Positions 8,760 through 17,762 are shown, counted from the stretch's first letter. The stretch is 64,000 nt of DNA from Bermanella sp. WJH001 (GCF_030070105.1 NZ_JASJOO010000003.1:667155-731154); one strand, 5' to 3'. Notes: generated by a model not told the origin, from the sequence alone. Translations and numbers: made by a program.

Positions 8760-9474
8760 GTACCGCCAATAATTGCGCACGCACATTAGCAAAATGTTCG
8801 CTGATTGCTTGCGCAGTTGCATCGACCCAAGGTATTAACCCTTTTGCCACATCGGCAAAACCTTGTAATTGCTCATTGCCTGTTTGACGAAAGCTATAAA
8901 AATAATACGCACCCAGCTCGCTGTTTAACTGTAAGCGCACCTTTGGAGCCTGTGCTTGCCAGCGTTTTTCAACGGCGGTTTCAAATTGTATAACCGGAAT
9001 TTGAGCCAAACCTAAACCGTGACAGGTTTTCCACATCTCTTTACGCAAAACAAAATTTAATTGCTCAGACATATACTGAATGTCACTCACTAATTGAGCA
9101 CGCTCTGGATTAGGTGTTTGGGTTTGCAGTTTAAAAAAGTATTCACGTAACGATTCTCTGTCTTTTAATTTAAGTGCGCCTTTTTCTAATTGATCCCGTT
9201 GCGCCCATACTGGTGAGCGCCACTGTGCACTGCGATCAGCAGCCTGCGAGGCTAACGCTTGTTCTAATTGATAACCGACCAACTGATCATCTAAAAAATC
9301 CACTCGCGCAGTCACACCAGCTTGAACATCGGGCTCTAAACCCATGATGCAAGCAGGACGTAACGTTTTCCAAAACGGCGATACTTGAGCCGCCAAGGCT
9401 TCAATATTGGCACTGGGTGACGCCGCCCATAACCAACTAGGCGCGAGTAATAATACAAACAACATCCAACGCAT
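8671..9474 (-). CDS. exported protein of unknown function
   Basis: A 267-residue protein with a clear signal peptide (MRWMLFVLLLAPSWLWAAS, cleavage near WAA). The mature part is helical and polar with no motif I recognise. Two cysteines stand at ACIMG and TCHGLG. The C-terminus is proline/alanine-rich (DAPSPEDRPWPPSPSP) and is encoded in the segment that overlaps the HDOD gene antisense. The ATG directly follows the stop codon of the symporter gene, so the two are one operon. Any role in solute handling is only suggested by that neighbour. Confidence 0.75.
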   Translation of the reverse strand: MRWMLFVLLLAPSWLWAASPSANIEALAAQVSPFWKTLRPACIMGLEPDVQAGVTARVDFLDDQLVGYQLEQALASQAADRSAQWRSPVWAQRDQLEKGALKLKDRESLREYFFKLQTQTPNPERAQLVSDIQYMSEQLNFVLRKEMWKTCHGLGLAQIPVIQFETAVEKRWQAQAPKVRLQLNSELGAYYFYSFRQTGNEQLQGFADVAKGLIPWVDATAQAISEHFANVRAQLLAVPIEETVAADAPSPEDRPWPPSPSPALLQP

Positions 9475-10785
9475 TTACGCTTTACCTTTTGCTAAAACAA
9501 CATCTTCATCCACCAGCGCCACGTCTGGATCATTAAACACAACTTCATCAAGTTGTTGTTCAGATTTGGCCACCACACAGGTCACTGTGGCATCACCTGT
9601 AACATTGACGGCCGTGCGCATCATATCTAACAAGCGATCCACCCCAATGATCAACGCGATGCCTTCAACCGGCAAGCCCACTTGGGTCAACACCATAGAC
9701 AACATCACCAAACCCACACCCGGCACACCCGCGGTACCAATTGACGCTAACGTGGCTGTTGCAATCACAGTTAAAAAATCCATCGCATCTAACTGAATGC
9801 CATAGGCTTGTGCAATAAATACCGTCGCCACACCCTGCATAATCGCAGTGCCATCCATGTTCAGCGTGGCCCCTAACGGCAAGCTAAAAGAAGCCACACG
9901 ATTATCAACACCTAAACGTTTTTCTACGGTGCGCATGGTCACAGGCAAGGTGGCATTACTGGATGCGGTACTGAACGCAAACAGCTGAACATTGCGCATT
10001 TTATTTAAAAACATAATGGGATTTAAACGAGCAAGCACCGTTAAAATTGCAGGATAAACAAGCAATGCTTGAATCAACAACACCAAGACCACTGTGCCAA
10101 AGTAAACCGATAACTCTGCAATGGCACTTAAACCTTGGCGCGCAAATAAAGTAAATAAAAGAGCAAACACACCATAAGGGGCCAGTTTCATTAACATGGT
10201 GACCAGATTCAGCACCACGGTATTCCAATCTTCAAAATTCATGCGGATACGCTGACCCGCTTCACCACTGTGATTCATTGCCATGCCTAATAACAACGCG
10301 AACACAATGATTTGTAACATTTTACCCTCAGCCATGGCGGCAATCGGGTTGCTAGGGAAAATATCAATCATCACCTGAGCAAACGAGCTGCCCTGATTAA
10401 TATTCACCGATGCGTTACTGGTTAAATTCGCCCCTACACCTGGCTCAAACAACCAAGCACAGCCCATGGCCAGAGAGATCGCCACAGCGGTCGTAAACAA
10501 ATACAAGGCTAAGGTTTTTCCGCCTAGCCGGCCCAATTGCTTACCTGAACCTAAACTAGCCGCACCACAAACCAGTGACACCAAAACCAATGGCACCACT
10601 AATAATTTTAATGTGGCCACAAACACCTTGCCCACAATAAAAAATAATCCCCCCACGAGCCAATCATTGAGAACAACATCCACCCAAGGATTCATTCCCA
10701 TAATCCATTGCGCACAGGCACCCAGAATAATCGCCAGTACCATTGCAATGAGTATTTGCTGAGTCAGCCCGTGAGGATGTTTCAT
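9475..10785 (-). CDS. dicarboxylate/amino acid:cation symporter (DAACS family)
   Basis: A 436-residue inner-membrane carrier of the GltP/DctA family, which imports glutamate, aspartate or C4-dicarboxylates with Na+ or H+. Family signatures are visible: the serine-rich re-entrant loop (AFSTASSNATLPVT, about residues 271-284), the NMDGTAIMQG motif (about 310-319), and the second hairpin (ASIGTAGVPGVGLVMLS). The aspartate and asparagine of helix 8 lie in GVDRLLDMMRTAVNVTGDA. Substrate cannot be fixed from sequence alone. It lies 2 bases after the SCP2 gene and is immediately followed by the exported protein gene. Confidence 0.93.
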   Translation of the reverse strand: MKHPHGLTQQILIAMVLAIILGACAQWIMGMNPWVDVVLNDWLVGGLFFIVGKVFVATLKLLVVPLVLVSLVCGAASLGSGKQLGRLGGKTLALYLFTTAVAISLAMGCAWLFEPGVGANLTSNASVNINQGSSFAQVMIDIFPSNPIAAMAEGKMLQIIVFALLLGMAMNHSGEAGQRIRMNFEDWNTVVLNLVTMLMKLAPYGVFALLFTLFARQGLSAIAELSVYFGTVVLVLLIQALLVYPAILTVLARLNPIMFLNKMRNVQLFAFSTASSNATLPVTMRTVEKRLGVDNRVASFSLPLGATLNMDGTAIMQGVATVFIAQAYGIQLDAMDFLTVIATATLASIGTAGVPGVGLVMLSMVLTQVGLPVEGIALIIGVDRLLDMMRTAVNVTGDATVTCVVAKSEQQLDEVVFNDPDVALVDEDVVLAKGKA

Positions 10786-10787
10786 GA

Positions 10788-11159
10788 TTATTTCTTTTTA
10801 TTAGGTTTTAAGTATTTAGTTAAACCTTGAAACCACATCACTTCAGCAAAGTTACCGCTGATCACTAAGTCTTTATTTTGGATACCGGCCATAAATGCGT
10901 TTTTGTCTTTAGCCGTTAAGATGGCCATACCTGTGGCTGCATCTTTAAAACTTAGAGTGAAGGTTGGCTCTTTGGTTAAACCCGCAGAAGATTTCACCTT
11001 ACCATCTTTCACAGTGAAGTTGCGACCGCTGCCGCTTTCGGTTTGAATTTGGAAAACCAAATCTTTACCGGCAATGTATTCAGCACAAGCTGGGTTATTT
11101 TTTGCTGCTTTTTTTAGTAATTGGGAGAACACCCACAGTAAAAACTTAAACTTCAACAT
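10788..11159 (-). CDS. SCP2 sterol-binding domain protein
   Basis: A 123-residue protein made of one SCP2-like lipid-binding domain (DLVFQIQTESGSGRNFTVKD, PTFTLSFKDAATGMAILTAK, FMAGIQNKDLVISGNFAEVMW). Stand-alone bacterial members bind hydrophobic ligands, but their biological role is mostly unknown. The N-terminal stretch MLKFKFLLWVFSQLLKKA is amphipathic rather than a clear signal peptide. It is the first gene of a three-gene minus-strand operon with the symporter and the exported protein. Confidence 0.85.
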   Translation of the reverse strand: MLKFKFLLWVFSQLLKKAAKNNPACAEYIAGKDLVFQIQTESGSGRNFTVKDGKVKSSAGLTKEPTFTLSFKDAATGMAILTAKDKNAFMAGIQNKDLVISGNFAEVMWFQGLTKYLKPNKKK

Positions 11160-11250
11160 GGTTAGCCACTTTTAATAATTAGTAATAAGAATGTAACAAC
11201 GCGTAACGCGTCGCGGCATCATATCATGGACAAGGGCTACATCAATCTTA

Positions 11251-11309
11251 GGAGAGGTTTTGCTCAGCCCTGTTTTGTTTTAAAACAGGGCCTGAACAAG
11301 GAGAGGTTT
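11251..11309. repeat. palindrome flanked by a direct repeat
   Basis: A 10-bp perfect stem (GCCCTGTTTT / AAAACAGGGC, 11267-11291) lies just downstream of the HU gene. Each side is flanked by a copy of GGAGAGGTTT (11251-11260 and 11300-11309). There is no T-run, so it is not a classical terminator. It may be an mRNA 3' stabiliser or the trace of a small insertion. Confidence 0.6.
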
Positions 11310-11583
11310 AGCCGTTTACTGCATCTTTTAAGGCTTTACCTGGTTTAAAGCCCACAGAGTTGCTGGCTTTAATGGTGATGGCTTCACCAGTTTGAGGGTT
11401 TTTACCTTGGCGTTCAGCACGATGCTTCTGCACAAAGCTACCAAAGCCCACAAGGCTAACTGGGTCATTTTTACGAAGTGACTCAGTGATTTGGTCTGTA
11501 ATGATGGTGATGATCTCAGCGGCTTTGTCTTTGCTGATATCAGCTTGGTCTGCTACATACGCAGCTAATTCAGGTTTACGCAT
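11308..11583 (-). CDS. HU-family DNA-binding protein
   Basis: A 91-residue nucleoid protein of the HU/IHF family. The helical dimerisation part (MRKPELAAYVADQADISKDKA) is followed by VSLVGFGSFVQKHRAERQGKNP and the DNA-intercalating arm containing NPQTGE. It bends and compacts DNA as a dimer. The sequence fits HU rather than IHF because the arm has the HU-type RxGxNPxTG motif, though IHF subunits share part of this. It is a separate transcription unit. Confidence 0.92.
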   Translation of the reverse strand: MRKPELAAYVADQADISKDKAAEIITIITDQITESLRKNDPVSLVGFGSFVQKHRAERQGKNPQTGEAITIKASNSVGFKPGKALKDAVNG

Positions 11584-11611
11584 TTTACGATCCGATTTTT
11601 TATTGTTTTTA

Positions 11612-12754
11612 TTACGCCAGCATAACTGGCAATTCCTTGTTCAAAGCCATCTTTTCAGCAACACAGTCCCCGGTCAAGGCATAACCCAGCAAATTACCGC
11701 CAGAATCTTTAAAAAGCGCCTTAATATGTGGACTTTGACCATCAAATTCCCATTCTCCTTCACTATCTTGCGCAGGTGGGCAGGTCACGATTGGTAAACT
11801 CGGGGTTTTAACCATCACTGGCATCACTGGATATTTCACGTCAGTTGGCTGCCCGGCTAAGGTCTTCGCTAATGCGCGTGCACCATTCATTAACGGCAAC
11901 ACATACAATAAATTCAAACCCTCTACCTCAGCACAATCACCAATGGCATAGACATGAGGTGCACTGGTTTGTAATTGCTGATTCACCACAATGGCTCGGT
12001 TAACCTCGATGGCAGCCGCTTGCGCTAACGCCACACGCGGTTTTAAACCCACCGCACTTAACATTACATCCGCTTCAAGTTGTGAGCCGTCTGATAAATG
12101 CGCCACATATTGCTCACCCACTTTGCTCACACTGGTAACGGCTTTTTCTAAATGTAAGCTGACACCAAGGGTTTCTAATGCTGGCTGCAATGCTTGACCA
12201 ACTGGCGCTGGCACTAAGCGTGATAGTGGCTGAGCATCGGGTGCCACCAAATCCACTTCAAAACCAGCACTAGCAAGATCATGGGCATATTCACAGCCAA
12301 CCAAACCTGCTCCCATGACCAATACACGTTTTTTGCCTTGAACAGCGCTGTGAAACTCTGCGTAGTCCATTAAGTCATTTACATGGTAAAGGTGTTCGCT
12401 GCCTTCGATGGGTAACTGAAACGGCTCGGCCCCTAAGGCCAGTACTAGGTCACTATAGGCAAGGGCTTCATTGCCAAGCATCACTACTTTTTCAGCTGGG
12501 TTAATGGCTGTAATGGTTTGATGGGTACGAATTTCTATTTTTAGCTGCTCAGCCATGGCGCCTGCATCGTTCATGGCAAGGCCATCGGCATCTTTGCCTT
12601 TACTAAAACCCGTACTGAGCATGGGCTTAGAATATTGGCGGCCATCATCTGCAGTAATCATGATCACTTGACGCTCGGCATCGGCCTTGCGGAATTCTTT
12701 TACCAAGTTATAACCGGCTAAACCGGTTCCAATTACCACTAGCGGTGCAGTCAT
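11612..12754 (-). CDS. rubredoxin-NAD(+) reductase
   Basis: A 380-residue FAD-dependent pyridine nucleotide-disulfide oxidoreductase. It passes electrons from NADH to rubredoxin, which in turn can feed alkane hydroxylases or oxygen-detoxifying enzymes. The FAD Rossmann motif is VVIGTGLAGYNLVKEFR at the N-terminus, the NAD motif is VLVMGAGLVGCEYAHDLA (about residues 145-162), and the FAD-binding AIGDCAEVEG sits near residue 275. The start at 12754 matches the family length. A longer reading frame to 12865 would run through the upstream terminator. The rubredoxin gene lies just upstream. Confidence 0.93.
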   Translation of the reverse strand: MTAPLVVIGTGLAGYNLVKEFRKADAERQVIMITADDGRQYSKPMLSTGFSKGKDADGLAMNDAGAMAEQLKIEIRTHQTITAINPAEKVVMLGNEALAYSDLVLALGAEPFQLPIEGSEHLYHVNDLMDYAEFHSAVQGKKRVLVMGAGLVGCEYAHDLASAGFEVDLVAPDAQPLSRLVPAPVGQALQPALETLGVSLHLEKAVTSVSKVGEQYVAHLSDGSQLEADVMLSAVGLKPRVALAQAAAIEVNRAIVVNQQLQTSAPHVYAIGDCAEVEGLNLLYVLPLMNGARALAKTLAGQPTDVKYPVMPVMVKTPSLPIVTCPPAQDSEGEWEFDGQSPHIKALFKDSGGNLLGYALTGDCVAEKMALNKELPVMLA

Positions 12755-12819
12755 GATGAGCCTTTGTTGCTGAGATGTTGATTGTGAGGCTACCCCAACA
12801 GGGATAAGCGGATAGATAA

Positions 12820-12849
12820 AACAAAGCACCTTTAAATAGGTGCTTTGTA
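12820..12849 (-). terminator. hairpin between rubredoxin and its reductase
   Basis: Stem CAAAGCACC / GGTGCTTTG with an 8-base AT loop. Read on the minus strand it is followed by TTTTAT. It probably attenuates or ends part of the transcription leaving the rubredoxin gene. Confidence 0.75.
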
Positions 12850-12854
12850 GTGGC

Positions 12855-13031
12855 TTAGATTTCAATCATCTCGAAATCATCTTTACCAACGCCACAGTCT
12901 GGGCATAACCAGTCTTCGGGTACATCACCCCAGCGAGTTCCTGGCTCTAAGCCTTCTTCTGGGCAACCTGTTTCTTCATCGTAGATCCAACCACATACGA
13001 TGCATTGCCATTTTTTGTAATCTTGAGCCAT
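12855..13031 (-). CDS. rubA: rubredoxin
   Basis: A 58-residue iron protein starting [20 protein letters not shown]. Two CxxC pairs bind one Fe: CIVCGW (Cys10, Cys13) and [12 protein letters not shown] (Cys43, Cys46). The typical [16 protein letters not shown] loop lies between them. It carries single electrons from the adjacent rubredoxin reductase. Because no alkane hydroxylase is in the window, its partner here is unknown. Confidence 0.97.
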   Translation of the reverse strand: MAQDYKKWQCIVCGWIYDEETGCPEEGLEPGTRWGDVPEDWLCPDCGVGKDDFEMIEI

Positions 13032-13208
13032 CACTTCTCTCCCAAATTTTCAGCTGCGAACCTTACCCAAAACTTTTGTCCTACACAATTAATCTCTGCG
13101 GTTTATGGCCGATTATGACAAGTAAAATGCTTGGGTAATCCTCTTTGTTCCCTTGATTTAAGTATCGGATTAAGCCATTGTGCGCCGACCTAATAGTAAG
13201 ACTGCTCT

Positions 13209-13739
13209 ATGTTGATGTTATCCCCAGCTTTTAAAATGCAATCTTGGCAACGGCTTTCCCCCATGCCCCGCAGCATTGTGGATAACCCTTGGCGTAATTG
13301 GCTATTGGATACGGGCTCTCTTACTCAGAACGTAAAAAATCTGGCCCCTGGCCGCTTTAGCTTAAAACTACTGACACGAGGTTTCGCCACCCCATCTCTT
13401 AGTGAGTGCAAAGCGCTCAAAATGGGATCGCGCCATGAAGCCTATATTCGTGAAGTGGCGCTCTGCGTGGATTCACATGCACAAATTTACGCTCGCAGTA
13501 TTATTCCCAGAAGCACTCTTACTGCCAGTGAGCGACAATTACTGAAACTGAACAACAAGCCATTAGGTGAATTTTTATTCGCTCACAAAAACATGCGTCG
13601 CGGGCCAATTGAAATTAAACAAGGCCAACTTAATGGCCAAACGGTTTGGGCAAGACGTTCTATTTTTTACGTGAATGACAAACCATTACTGGTCAGCGAA
13701 TACTTCCTACCCAGCCTGCTACAGGTTGAAAGTAAATAA
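13209..13739 (+). CDS. ubiC: chorismate pyruvate-lyase
   Basis: A 176-residue enzyme that removes pyruvate from chorismate to give 4-hydroxybenzoate, the first committed step of ubiquinone synthesis. Family segments are visible: IREVALCVDSHAQIYARSII (containing the conserved Arg), PLGEFLFAHKNMRRGPIEI, and RRSIFYVNDKPLLVSEYFLP (with the conserved Glu). The first ATG gives about 10 residues more than most homologues, and the ATG at 13215 is an alternative. ubiA follows after 36 bases. Confidence 0.93.
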   Translation: MLMLSPAFKMQSWQRLSPMPRSIVDNPWRNWLLDTGSLTQNVKNLAPGRFSLKLLTRGFATPSLSECKALKMGSRHEAYIREVALCVDSHAQIYARSIIPRSTLTASERQLLKLNNKPLGEFLFAHKNMRRGPIEIKQGQLNGQTVWARRSIFYVNDKPLLVSEYFLPSLLQVESK

Positions 13740-13775
13740 GGTTAGAATGCTGGCACATTTTAATTTGGCAACAAC

Positions 13776-14651
13776 ATGAATTGGCTCACCGACCGTTTTC
13801 CTAAGTTACCTTTTTATATTCAACTAATGCGTTTAGATAAACCCATTGGTATCTATTTATTACTTTGGCCTACCCTGTGCGCATTATGGATTGCAGCAGA
13901 CGGTCACCCCAGTGTGAGCAACGTGTTTATTTTTGTGGCCGGTGTCGTATTAATGCGCAGCGCAGGCTGTGTCATTAATGATTACGCCGACCGTCATGTG
14001 GACGGCCATGTCAAACGCACACAACAACGACCTTTGGCACAAAAAATCATCAGCGAAAAACAAGCACTTGTTCTCTTTGTAGCGCTTTGCCTTTGCGCGT
14101 TTATCTTGGTGTTATTCACCAATAGCTTTACCGTTTACTTGTCCTTTGGTGGTTTAGCGTTAGCGTTTATGTACCCCTTTATGAAACGTTATACCCATCT
14201 GCCACAAGTGGTATTAGGAGCGGCATTTGCTTGGGCGGTTCCAATGGCGTTTGCAGCCGAACAAAACGCATTACCCGATGTGGTGTGGTTACTGTATGTG
14301 GCCACCGTCACATGGACCGTGGTCTATGACACACAATATGCCATGGTTGATCGCGATGACGACATTAAAATAGGTGTGAAAAGCACCGCTATTTTATTTG
14401 GTGATGGGGATAATTTTATCATTGGCATTTTACAAGTGATCACCCTGATCAGCTGGCTAATGATTGCCAGTGATATTGCAGCCACTTGGCCTTTATACCT
14501 TGCGATTACCATTAGCGCAGGACTATTTGGTTATCATCAAATACTCACTAAATCCCGTGATCGCGATCAGTGTTTTAAAGCATTTTTGCACAACCATTGG
14601 GTTGGCGCGGTGCTGTTTAGTGGGTTATTCGTTCATTACCTAATGGCTTAA
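13776..14651 (+). CDS. ubiA: 4-hydroxybenzoate octaprenyltransferase
   Basis: A 291-residue inner-membrane prenyltransferase with about nine transmembrane helices that attaches the polyprenyl tail to 4-hydroxybenzoate. Both aspartate-rich Mg-diphosphate motifs are present: NDYADRHVDGHVKRT (about residues 68-82) and YDTQYAMVDRDDD (about 184-196). The RLDKPIGIYLLLWPTLCALW signature is near the N-terminus. It receives the product of the upstream ubiC. Confidence 0.96.
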   Translation: MNWLTDRFPKLPFYIQLMRLDKPIGIYLLLWPTLCALWIAADGHPSVSNVFIFVAGVVLMRSAGCVINDYADRHVDGHVKRTQQRPLAQKIISEKQALVLFVALCLCAFILVLFTNSFTVYLSFGGLALAFMYPFMKRYTHLPQVVLGAAFAWAVPMAFAAEQNALPDVVWLLYVATVTWTVVYDTQYAMVDRDDDIKIGVKSTAILFGDGDNFIIGILQVITLISWLMIASDIAATWPLYLAITISAGLFGYHQILTKSRDRDQCFKAFLHNHWVGAVLFSGLFVHYLMA

Positions 14652-14679
14652 CGTGCTTAATTGATATGTGTATAAGGCC

Positions 14680-14724
14680 GTGTCACATATCTGTCATACT
14701 TACGTTGTGTAATATGCCTGTCAT
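14680..14724 (+). promoter_or_regulatory. Pho box upstream of phoB
   Basis: GTGTCAC-ATAT-CTGTCAT (14680-14697) matches the PhoB site of two 7-mers CTGTCAT separated by 4 bases. Another half-site CTGTCAT lies at 14718-14724. It is 25-70 bases before the phoB start codon, so phoBR is probably autoactivated under phosphate limitation. Confidence 0.85.
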
Positions 14725-14748
14725 TAAATAAAAATTAGAGCAGCCTCT

Positions 14749-15447
14749 ATGAAGCAACAGGGAAAAAAAATCTTAATCGTGGATGACGAAGCGTCAATCC
14801 GCGAAATGATTGCGGTGGCCTTAGAGATGGCCGGCTATGAATGCTTAGAAGCCAGCAACACCCAAGACGCATACAGCATGATTGTAGATGAAAGCCCAGA
14901 AATGGTGCTACTGGATTGGATGTTACCCGGCACCAGCGGTTTAGAGTTTGCACGTCGCCTTAAGCGCGATGATCGCACAGCAGAAACCCCTATCATTATG
15001 CTGACCGCTAAAGGTGAAGAAGATAATAAAATTCTTGGCTTAGAAGCTGGGGCAGATGATTACATCACCAAACCGTTTTCACCACGTGAATTAGTTGCGC
15101 GTCTTAAAGCGGTTTTACGTCGCAGCACTCCCCAAGGAATGGAAGACCCTATCTCTGTTGAAGGGTTAATTCTTGATCCGGTTTGTCATCGTGTCAGTGC
15201 TAATGATGCGCCACTGGATATTGGCCCCACTGAATATCGGTTGTTACAATTTTTCATGACCCATCAAGAGCGCGCCTACAGCCGCACACAATTGCTGGAC
15301 CAAGTATGGGGTGGTAATGTGTACGTTGAAGAGCGCACGGTTGATGTGCATATTCGTCGCTTACGCAAAGCACTGGGCAGTGATTTTGAACATTTAATTC
15401 AAACAGTGCGTGGCACCGGTTATCGGTTTTCGACGAAAGCGTCATAA
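14749..15447 (+). CDS. phoB: phosphate regulon response regulator PhoB
   Basis: A 232-residue OmpR-type regulator. The receiver domain carries the phosphoacceptor Asp56 (MVLLDWMLPG) and Lys108 (DYITKPF). The C-terminal winged helix covers about residues 135-230 (GPTEYRLLQFFMTH, RTVDVHIRRLRKAL). When phosphorylated by PhoR it activates pstSCAB-phoU and its own gene through Pho boxes, one of which lies just upstream here. phoR follows 37 bases downstream. Confidence 0.97.
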   Translation: MKQQGKKILIVDDEASIREMIAVALEMAGYECLEASNTQDAYSMIVDESPEMVLLDWMLPGTSGLEFARRLKRDDRTAETPIIMLTAKGEEDNKILGLEAGADDYITKPFSPRELVARLKAVLRRSTPQGMEDPISVEGLILDPVCHRVSANDAPLDIGPTEYRLLQFFMTHQERAYSRTQLLDQVWGGNVYVEERTVDVHIRRLRKALGSDFEHLIQTVRGTGYRFSTKAS

Positions 15448-15484
15448 CCTAAAATTTCGTTTTTTTGTTTGGTATGTAGTTTAT

Positions 15485-16792
15485 ATGAAGCATGATTGGC
15501 GCTCCGCCATTCGCCGGTTGATTTTTAGTCTGGCCCTCGCGTTTGTAGTTGGCTGGAGTTTGGATATTCTGGCCTATACCCTAGTGCTCACCCTTGGGGT
15601 GTATCTTGCGTGGCATTTACGCCAATTACACAAATTACAACAGTGGCTCACCAGTCGAGATACCGATGAGCCACCCACCAGTCATGGTTTATGGGGCAGC
15701 ATTTTTGATGATGTTTATCGCCTTCAACGCCGCCAAGAAAAGTCCCGCAATAAACTAAAAGCCATGCTTAAGCGCGTGCAAGACAGCACCGGCGCATTAA
15801 AAGATGGTGTCTTAATGGTGGATAGCCATGGCAATTTAGAATGGTGGAACCATGCCGCCAGTACTCTGTTAGGTTTACAAAATAACAAAGACATCGGCCA
15901 GCCCATTACTAACCTTGTGCGTAATCCTGATTTCAAAGCGTATTTTGATAAAACCCACTACGAAGCACCACTTGAAATATCCAGCCCAATTAACAACGAT
16001 GCCACATTGGAATTTCATATCACTTTGTTTGGTCGTAAGGATCGCTTAATTGTTTGCCGTGATATCTCCCACTTGCATCAACTTGAAGCCATGCGCCAAG
16101 ACTTTGTAGCCAACGCCAGTCATGAATTACGCACACCGCTTACGGTGATCTCTGGATATTTAGAAACGTTTATTGAATACAAAGAAACCCTTCCTGCTCG
16201 TTGGGGACGTGCCCTACAACAAATGCATGAGCAAAGTCAGCGCATGCAAAATCTCATTAATGATTTATTAGTATTAAGCCGTTTAGAAACCAATCATGGT
16301 CAAGAACATGCCAAGGTACAGGTTCCAGCAATGCTCACAGCATTGGTGGCAGATGCAAGGTCATTAAGTGCTGACAAAAAGCATGTAATTACGCTGGAAT
16401 GTGAGGACTTAGATCTACTGGGAATCGAGACCGAACTGGCCAGTGCTTTTGGCAACCTCATCTTTAACGCGGTGAAGTACACGCCCCAAGCTGGGGAGAT
16501 TAACATCCGTTGGTGGCAGGACACATCGGGGCTGCACCTTGAAGTAAAAGATAATGGGCTAGGTATTGATCCTAAACACATCCCACGTTTAACCGAGCGC
16601 TTTTACCGCGCTGACCCAAGTCGCCACAGTGACACAGGGGGAACAGGATTGGGACTGGCGATTGTTAAACACACATTATTACGACATGACGGCCACTTGC
16701 ATATTAGTAGCCAGCTTGGAAAAGGCAGTTGTTTTACCTGTCACTTTCCTGTGTCTCGAAAAGTACTTAGAGCAAAAGTCAGTAACGGCTAA
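15485..16792 (+). CDS. phoR: phosphate regulon sensor kinase PhoR
   Basis: A 435-residue histidine kinase. Two short hydrophobic helices (about residues 11-45) anchor it in the membrane with no large periplasmic domain, as is typical for PhoR. A PAS domain covers about residues 90-200. The H-box SHELRTPLTV places the phosphorylated histidine at about residue 213. The ATPase part shows N-box (FGNLIFNAVKYTP), DNGLGI and GTGLGLAIVKH motifs. The ATG at 15485 is preferred over an upstream GTG because homologues start here. Confidence 0.95.
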   Translation: MKHDWRSAIRRLIFSLALAFVVGWSLDILAYTLVLTLGVYLAWHLRQLHKLQQWLTSRDTDEPPTSHGLWGSIFDDVYRLQRRQEKSRNKLKAMLKRVQDSTGALKDGVLMVDSHGNLEWWNHAASTLLGLQNNKDIGQPITNLVRNPDFKAYFDKTHYEAPLEISSPINNDATLEFHITLFGRKDRLIVCRDISHLHQLEAMRQDFVANASHELRTPLTVISGYLETFIEYKETLPARWGRALQQMHEQSQRMQNLINDLLVLSRLETNHGQEHAKVQVPAMLTALVADARSLSADKKHVITLECEDLDLLGIETELASAFGNLIFNAVKYTPQAGEINIRWWQDTSGLHLEVKDNGLGIDPKHIPRLTERFYRADPSRHSDTGGTGLGLAIVKHTLLRHDGHLHISSQLGKGSCFTCHFPVSRKVLRAKVSNG

Positions 16793-16817
16793 TACCGTAA
16801 CGAAGTGGCTAAGATGA

Positions 16818-17762
16818 CTAACGCACCTTGGCCACAAATTTAGATAACGCCGCTAATTTCTCTGGGTCTTCGTCTTCATAACGCACTAAAAGGTTAAACA
16901 ACTCCCCATCAATTCTTTTATCCGGTGAGCTCACCGAACAAACAAAGCAATTCACCCGTGCCACTATGTCTTCTTCTTTGCTGACAATATCCACCACCAC
17001 TTGGTCAAATAAACTTGGCACCCCTTGATCGCGCTTTACCACCAACATCATTTCATTCAGGTTAATGTCTTTAACAATACAACGCAGCTCTTGACCCTGT
17101 GATGTGCGCACGTGGGCCAGCGCCACCGATTTATTGGTCGGTTTTTTAGTTCGAGGTTTATCAACTAATTGTGCAGACGGGGCTGCCCCTGTTAGCAAAC
17201 TGGCACCGTCTTGTACTTTAGCTGGCGCTTTAGGTTTAGCCCCAGCACCACCTGTTAACAAACTTGCATTATCAGCACTTGGGCTCTTAGGCGAAGCAGG
17301 AGGGGCTGGGCTGGCGCCGGTTAACAAACTGGCATTGTCACTTTGCTGTGCTTGCCTTGCGGTTTGTTTAGGGCTGAATTTATAAAACTTATAGATGAGT
17401 CGGGCTAACTTGGTGCCTAATTGCTCATTATTAAACGGCTTACCGATGTAGTCATTCACGCCCGCTTCAACGGCTTTAACGATATGGCTTTTTTCTGAGC
17501 GGCTGGTGATCATCATGAAAGGCACTTTTTCATAACGCTCTTCTGTGCGCATCCATTGCAGCAGCTCAAGGCCGCTCATGTTAGGCATCTCCCAATCACA
17601 CAGCAATACATGATAAGTACCAGACTTCATCTTGCTTTGCGCTTGCAACCCATCAGCCGCATCATCCACTTGCGCGGTTGGATACTGAGCCTTTACAGCT
17701 TTACGTACCAGATCGCGAATGAATCGAGCATCATCAACGACCAAAATATTCAGTGCCTTCAT
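16818..17762 (-). CDS. CheY-like response regulator with repeated linker motif and C-terminal PilZ-like part
   Basis: A 314-residue protein. The receiver domain has VVDDARFIRDLV, the phospho-acceptor Asp (CDWEMPNMSG, about residue 56) and Lys (DYIGKPF, about 108). A proline/alanine-rich linker (about 130-205) contains three copies of (N/G)ASLLTG. The C-terminal part (LRCIVKDINLNEMMLVV...) looks like a degenerate PilZ-type domain, but I am not certain. A similar regulator lies between phoR and the pst genes in Pseudomonas. The ATG at 17762 has GGAG at proper spacing. An in-frame GTG 6 bases earlier sits too close to it. Confidence 0.85.
   Translation of the reverse strand: MKALNILVVDDARFIRDLVRKAVKAQYPTAQVDDAADGLQAQSKMKSGTYHVLLCDWEMPNMSGLELLQWMRTEERYEKVPFMMITSRSEKSHIVKAVEAGVNDYIGKPFNNEQLGTKLARLIYKFYKFSPKQTARQAQQSDNASLLTGASPAPPASPKSPSADNASLLTGGAGAKPKAPAKVQDGASLLTGAAPSAQLVDKPRTKKPTNKSVALAHVRTSQGQELRCIVKDINLNEMMLVVKRDQGVPSLFDQVVVDIVSKEEDIVARVNCFVCSVSSPDKRIDGELFNLLVRYEDEDPEKLAALSKFVAKVR

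Noticed and set aside
9407..9796. Plus-strand reading frame of 129 codons opposite the symporter
   Set aside because: The low-complexity Ser/Thr composition is the antisense shadow of the membrane protein gene.
12755..12865. N-terminal extension of rubredoxin reductase
   Set aside because: The extension would translate the hairpin at 12820-12849 and overlap the rubredoxin stop. Homologues start at MTAPLVVIGTG.
14680..14697. Terminator for ubiA
   Set aside because: The sequence is a direct repeat matching a Pho box, not an inverted repeat with a T-run.
15410..15484. Longer PhoR beginning inside phoB
   Set aside because: The 25 extra residues overlap phoB and have no membrane or signal character. 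The ATG at 15485 fits the family.
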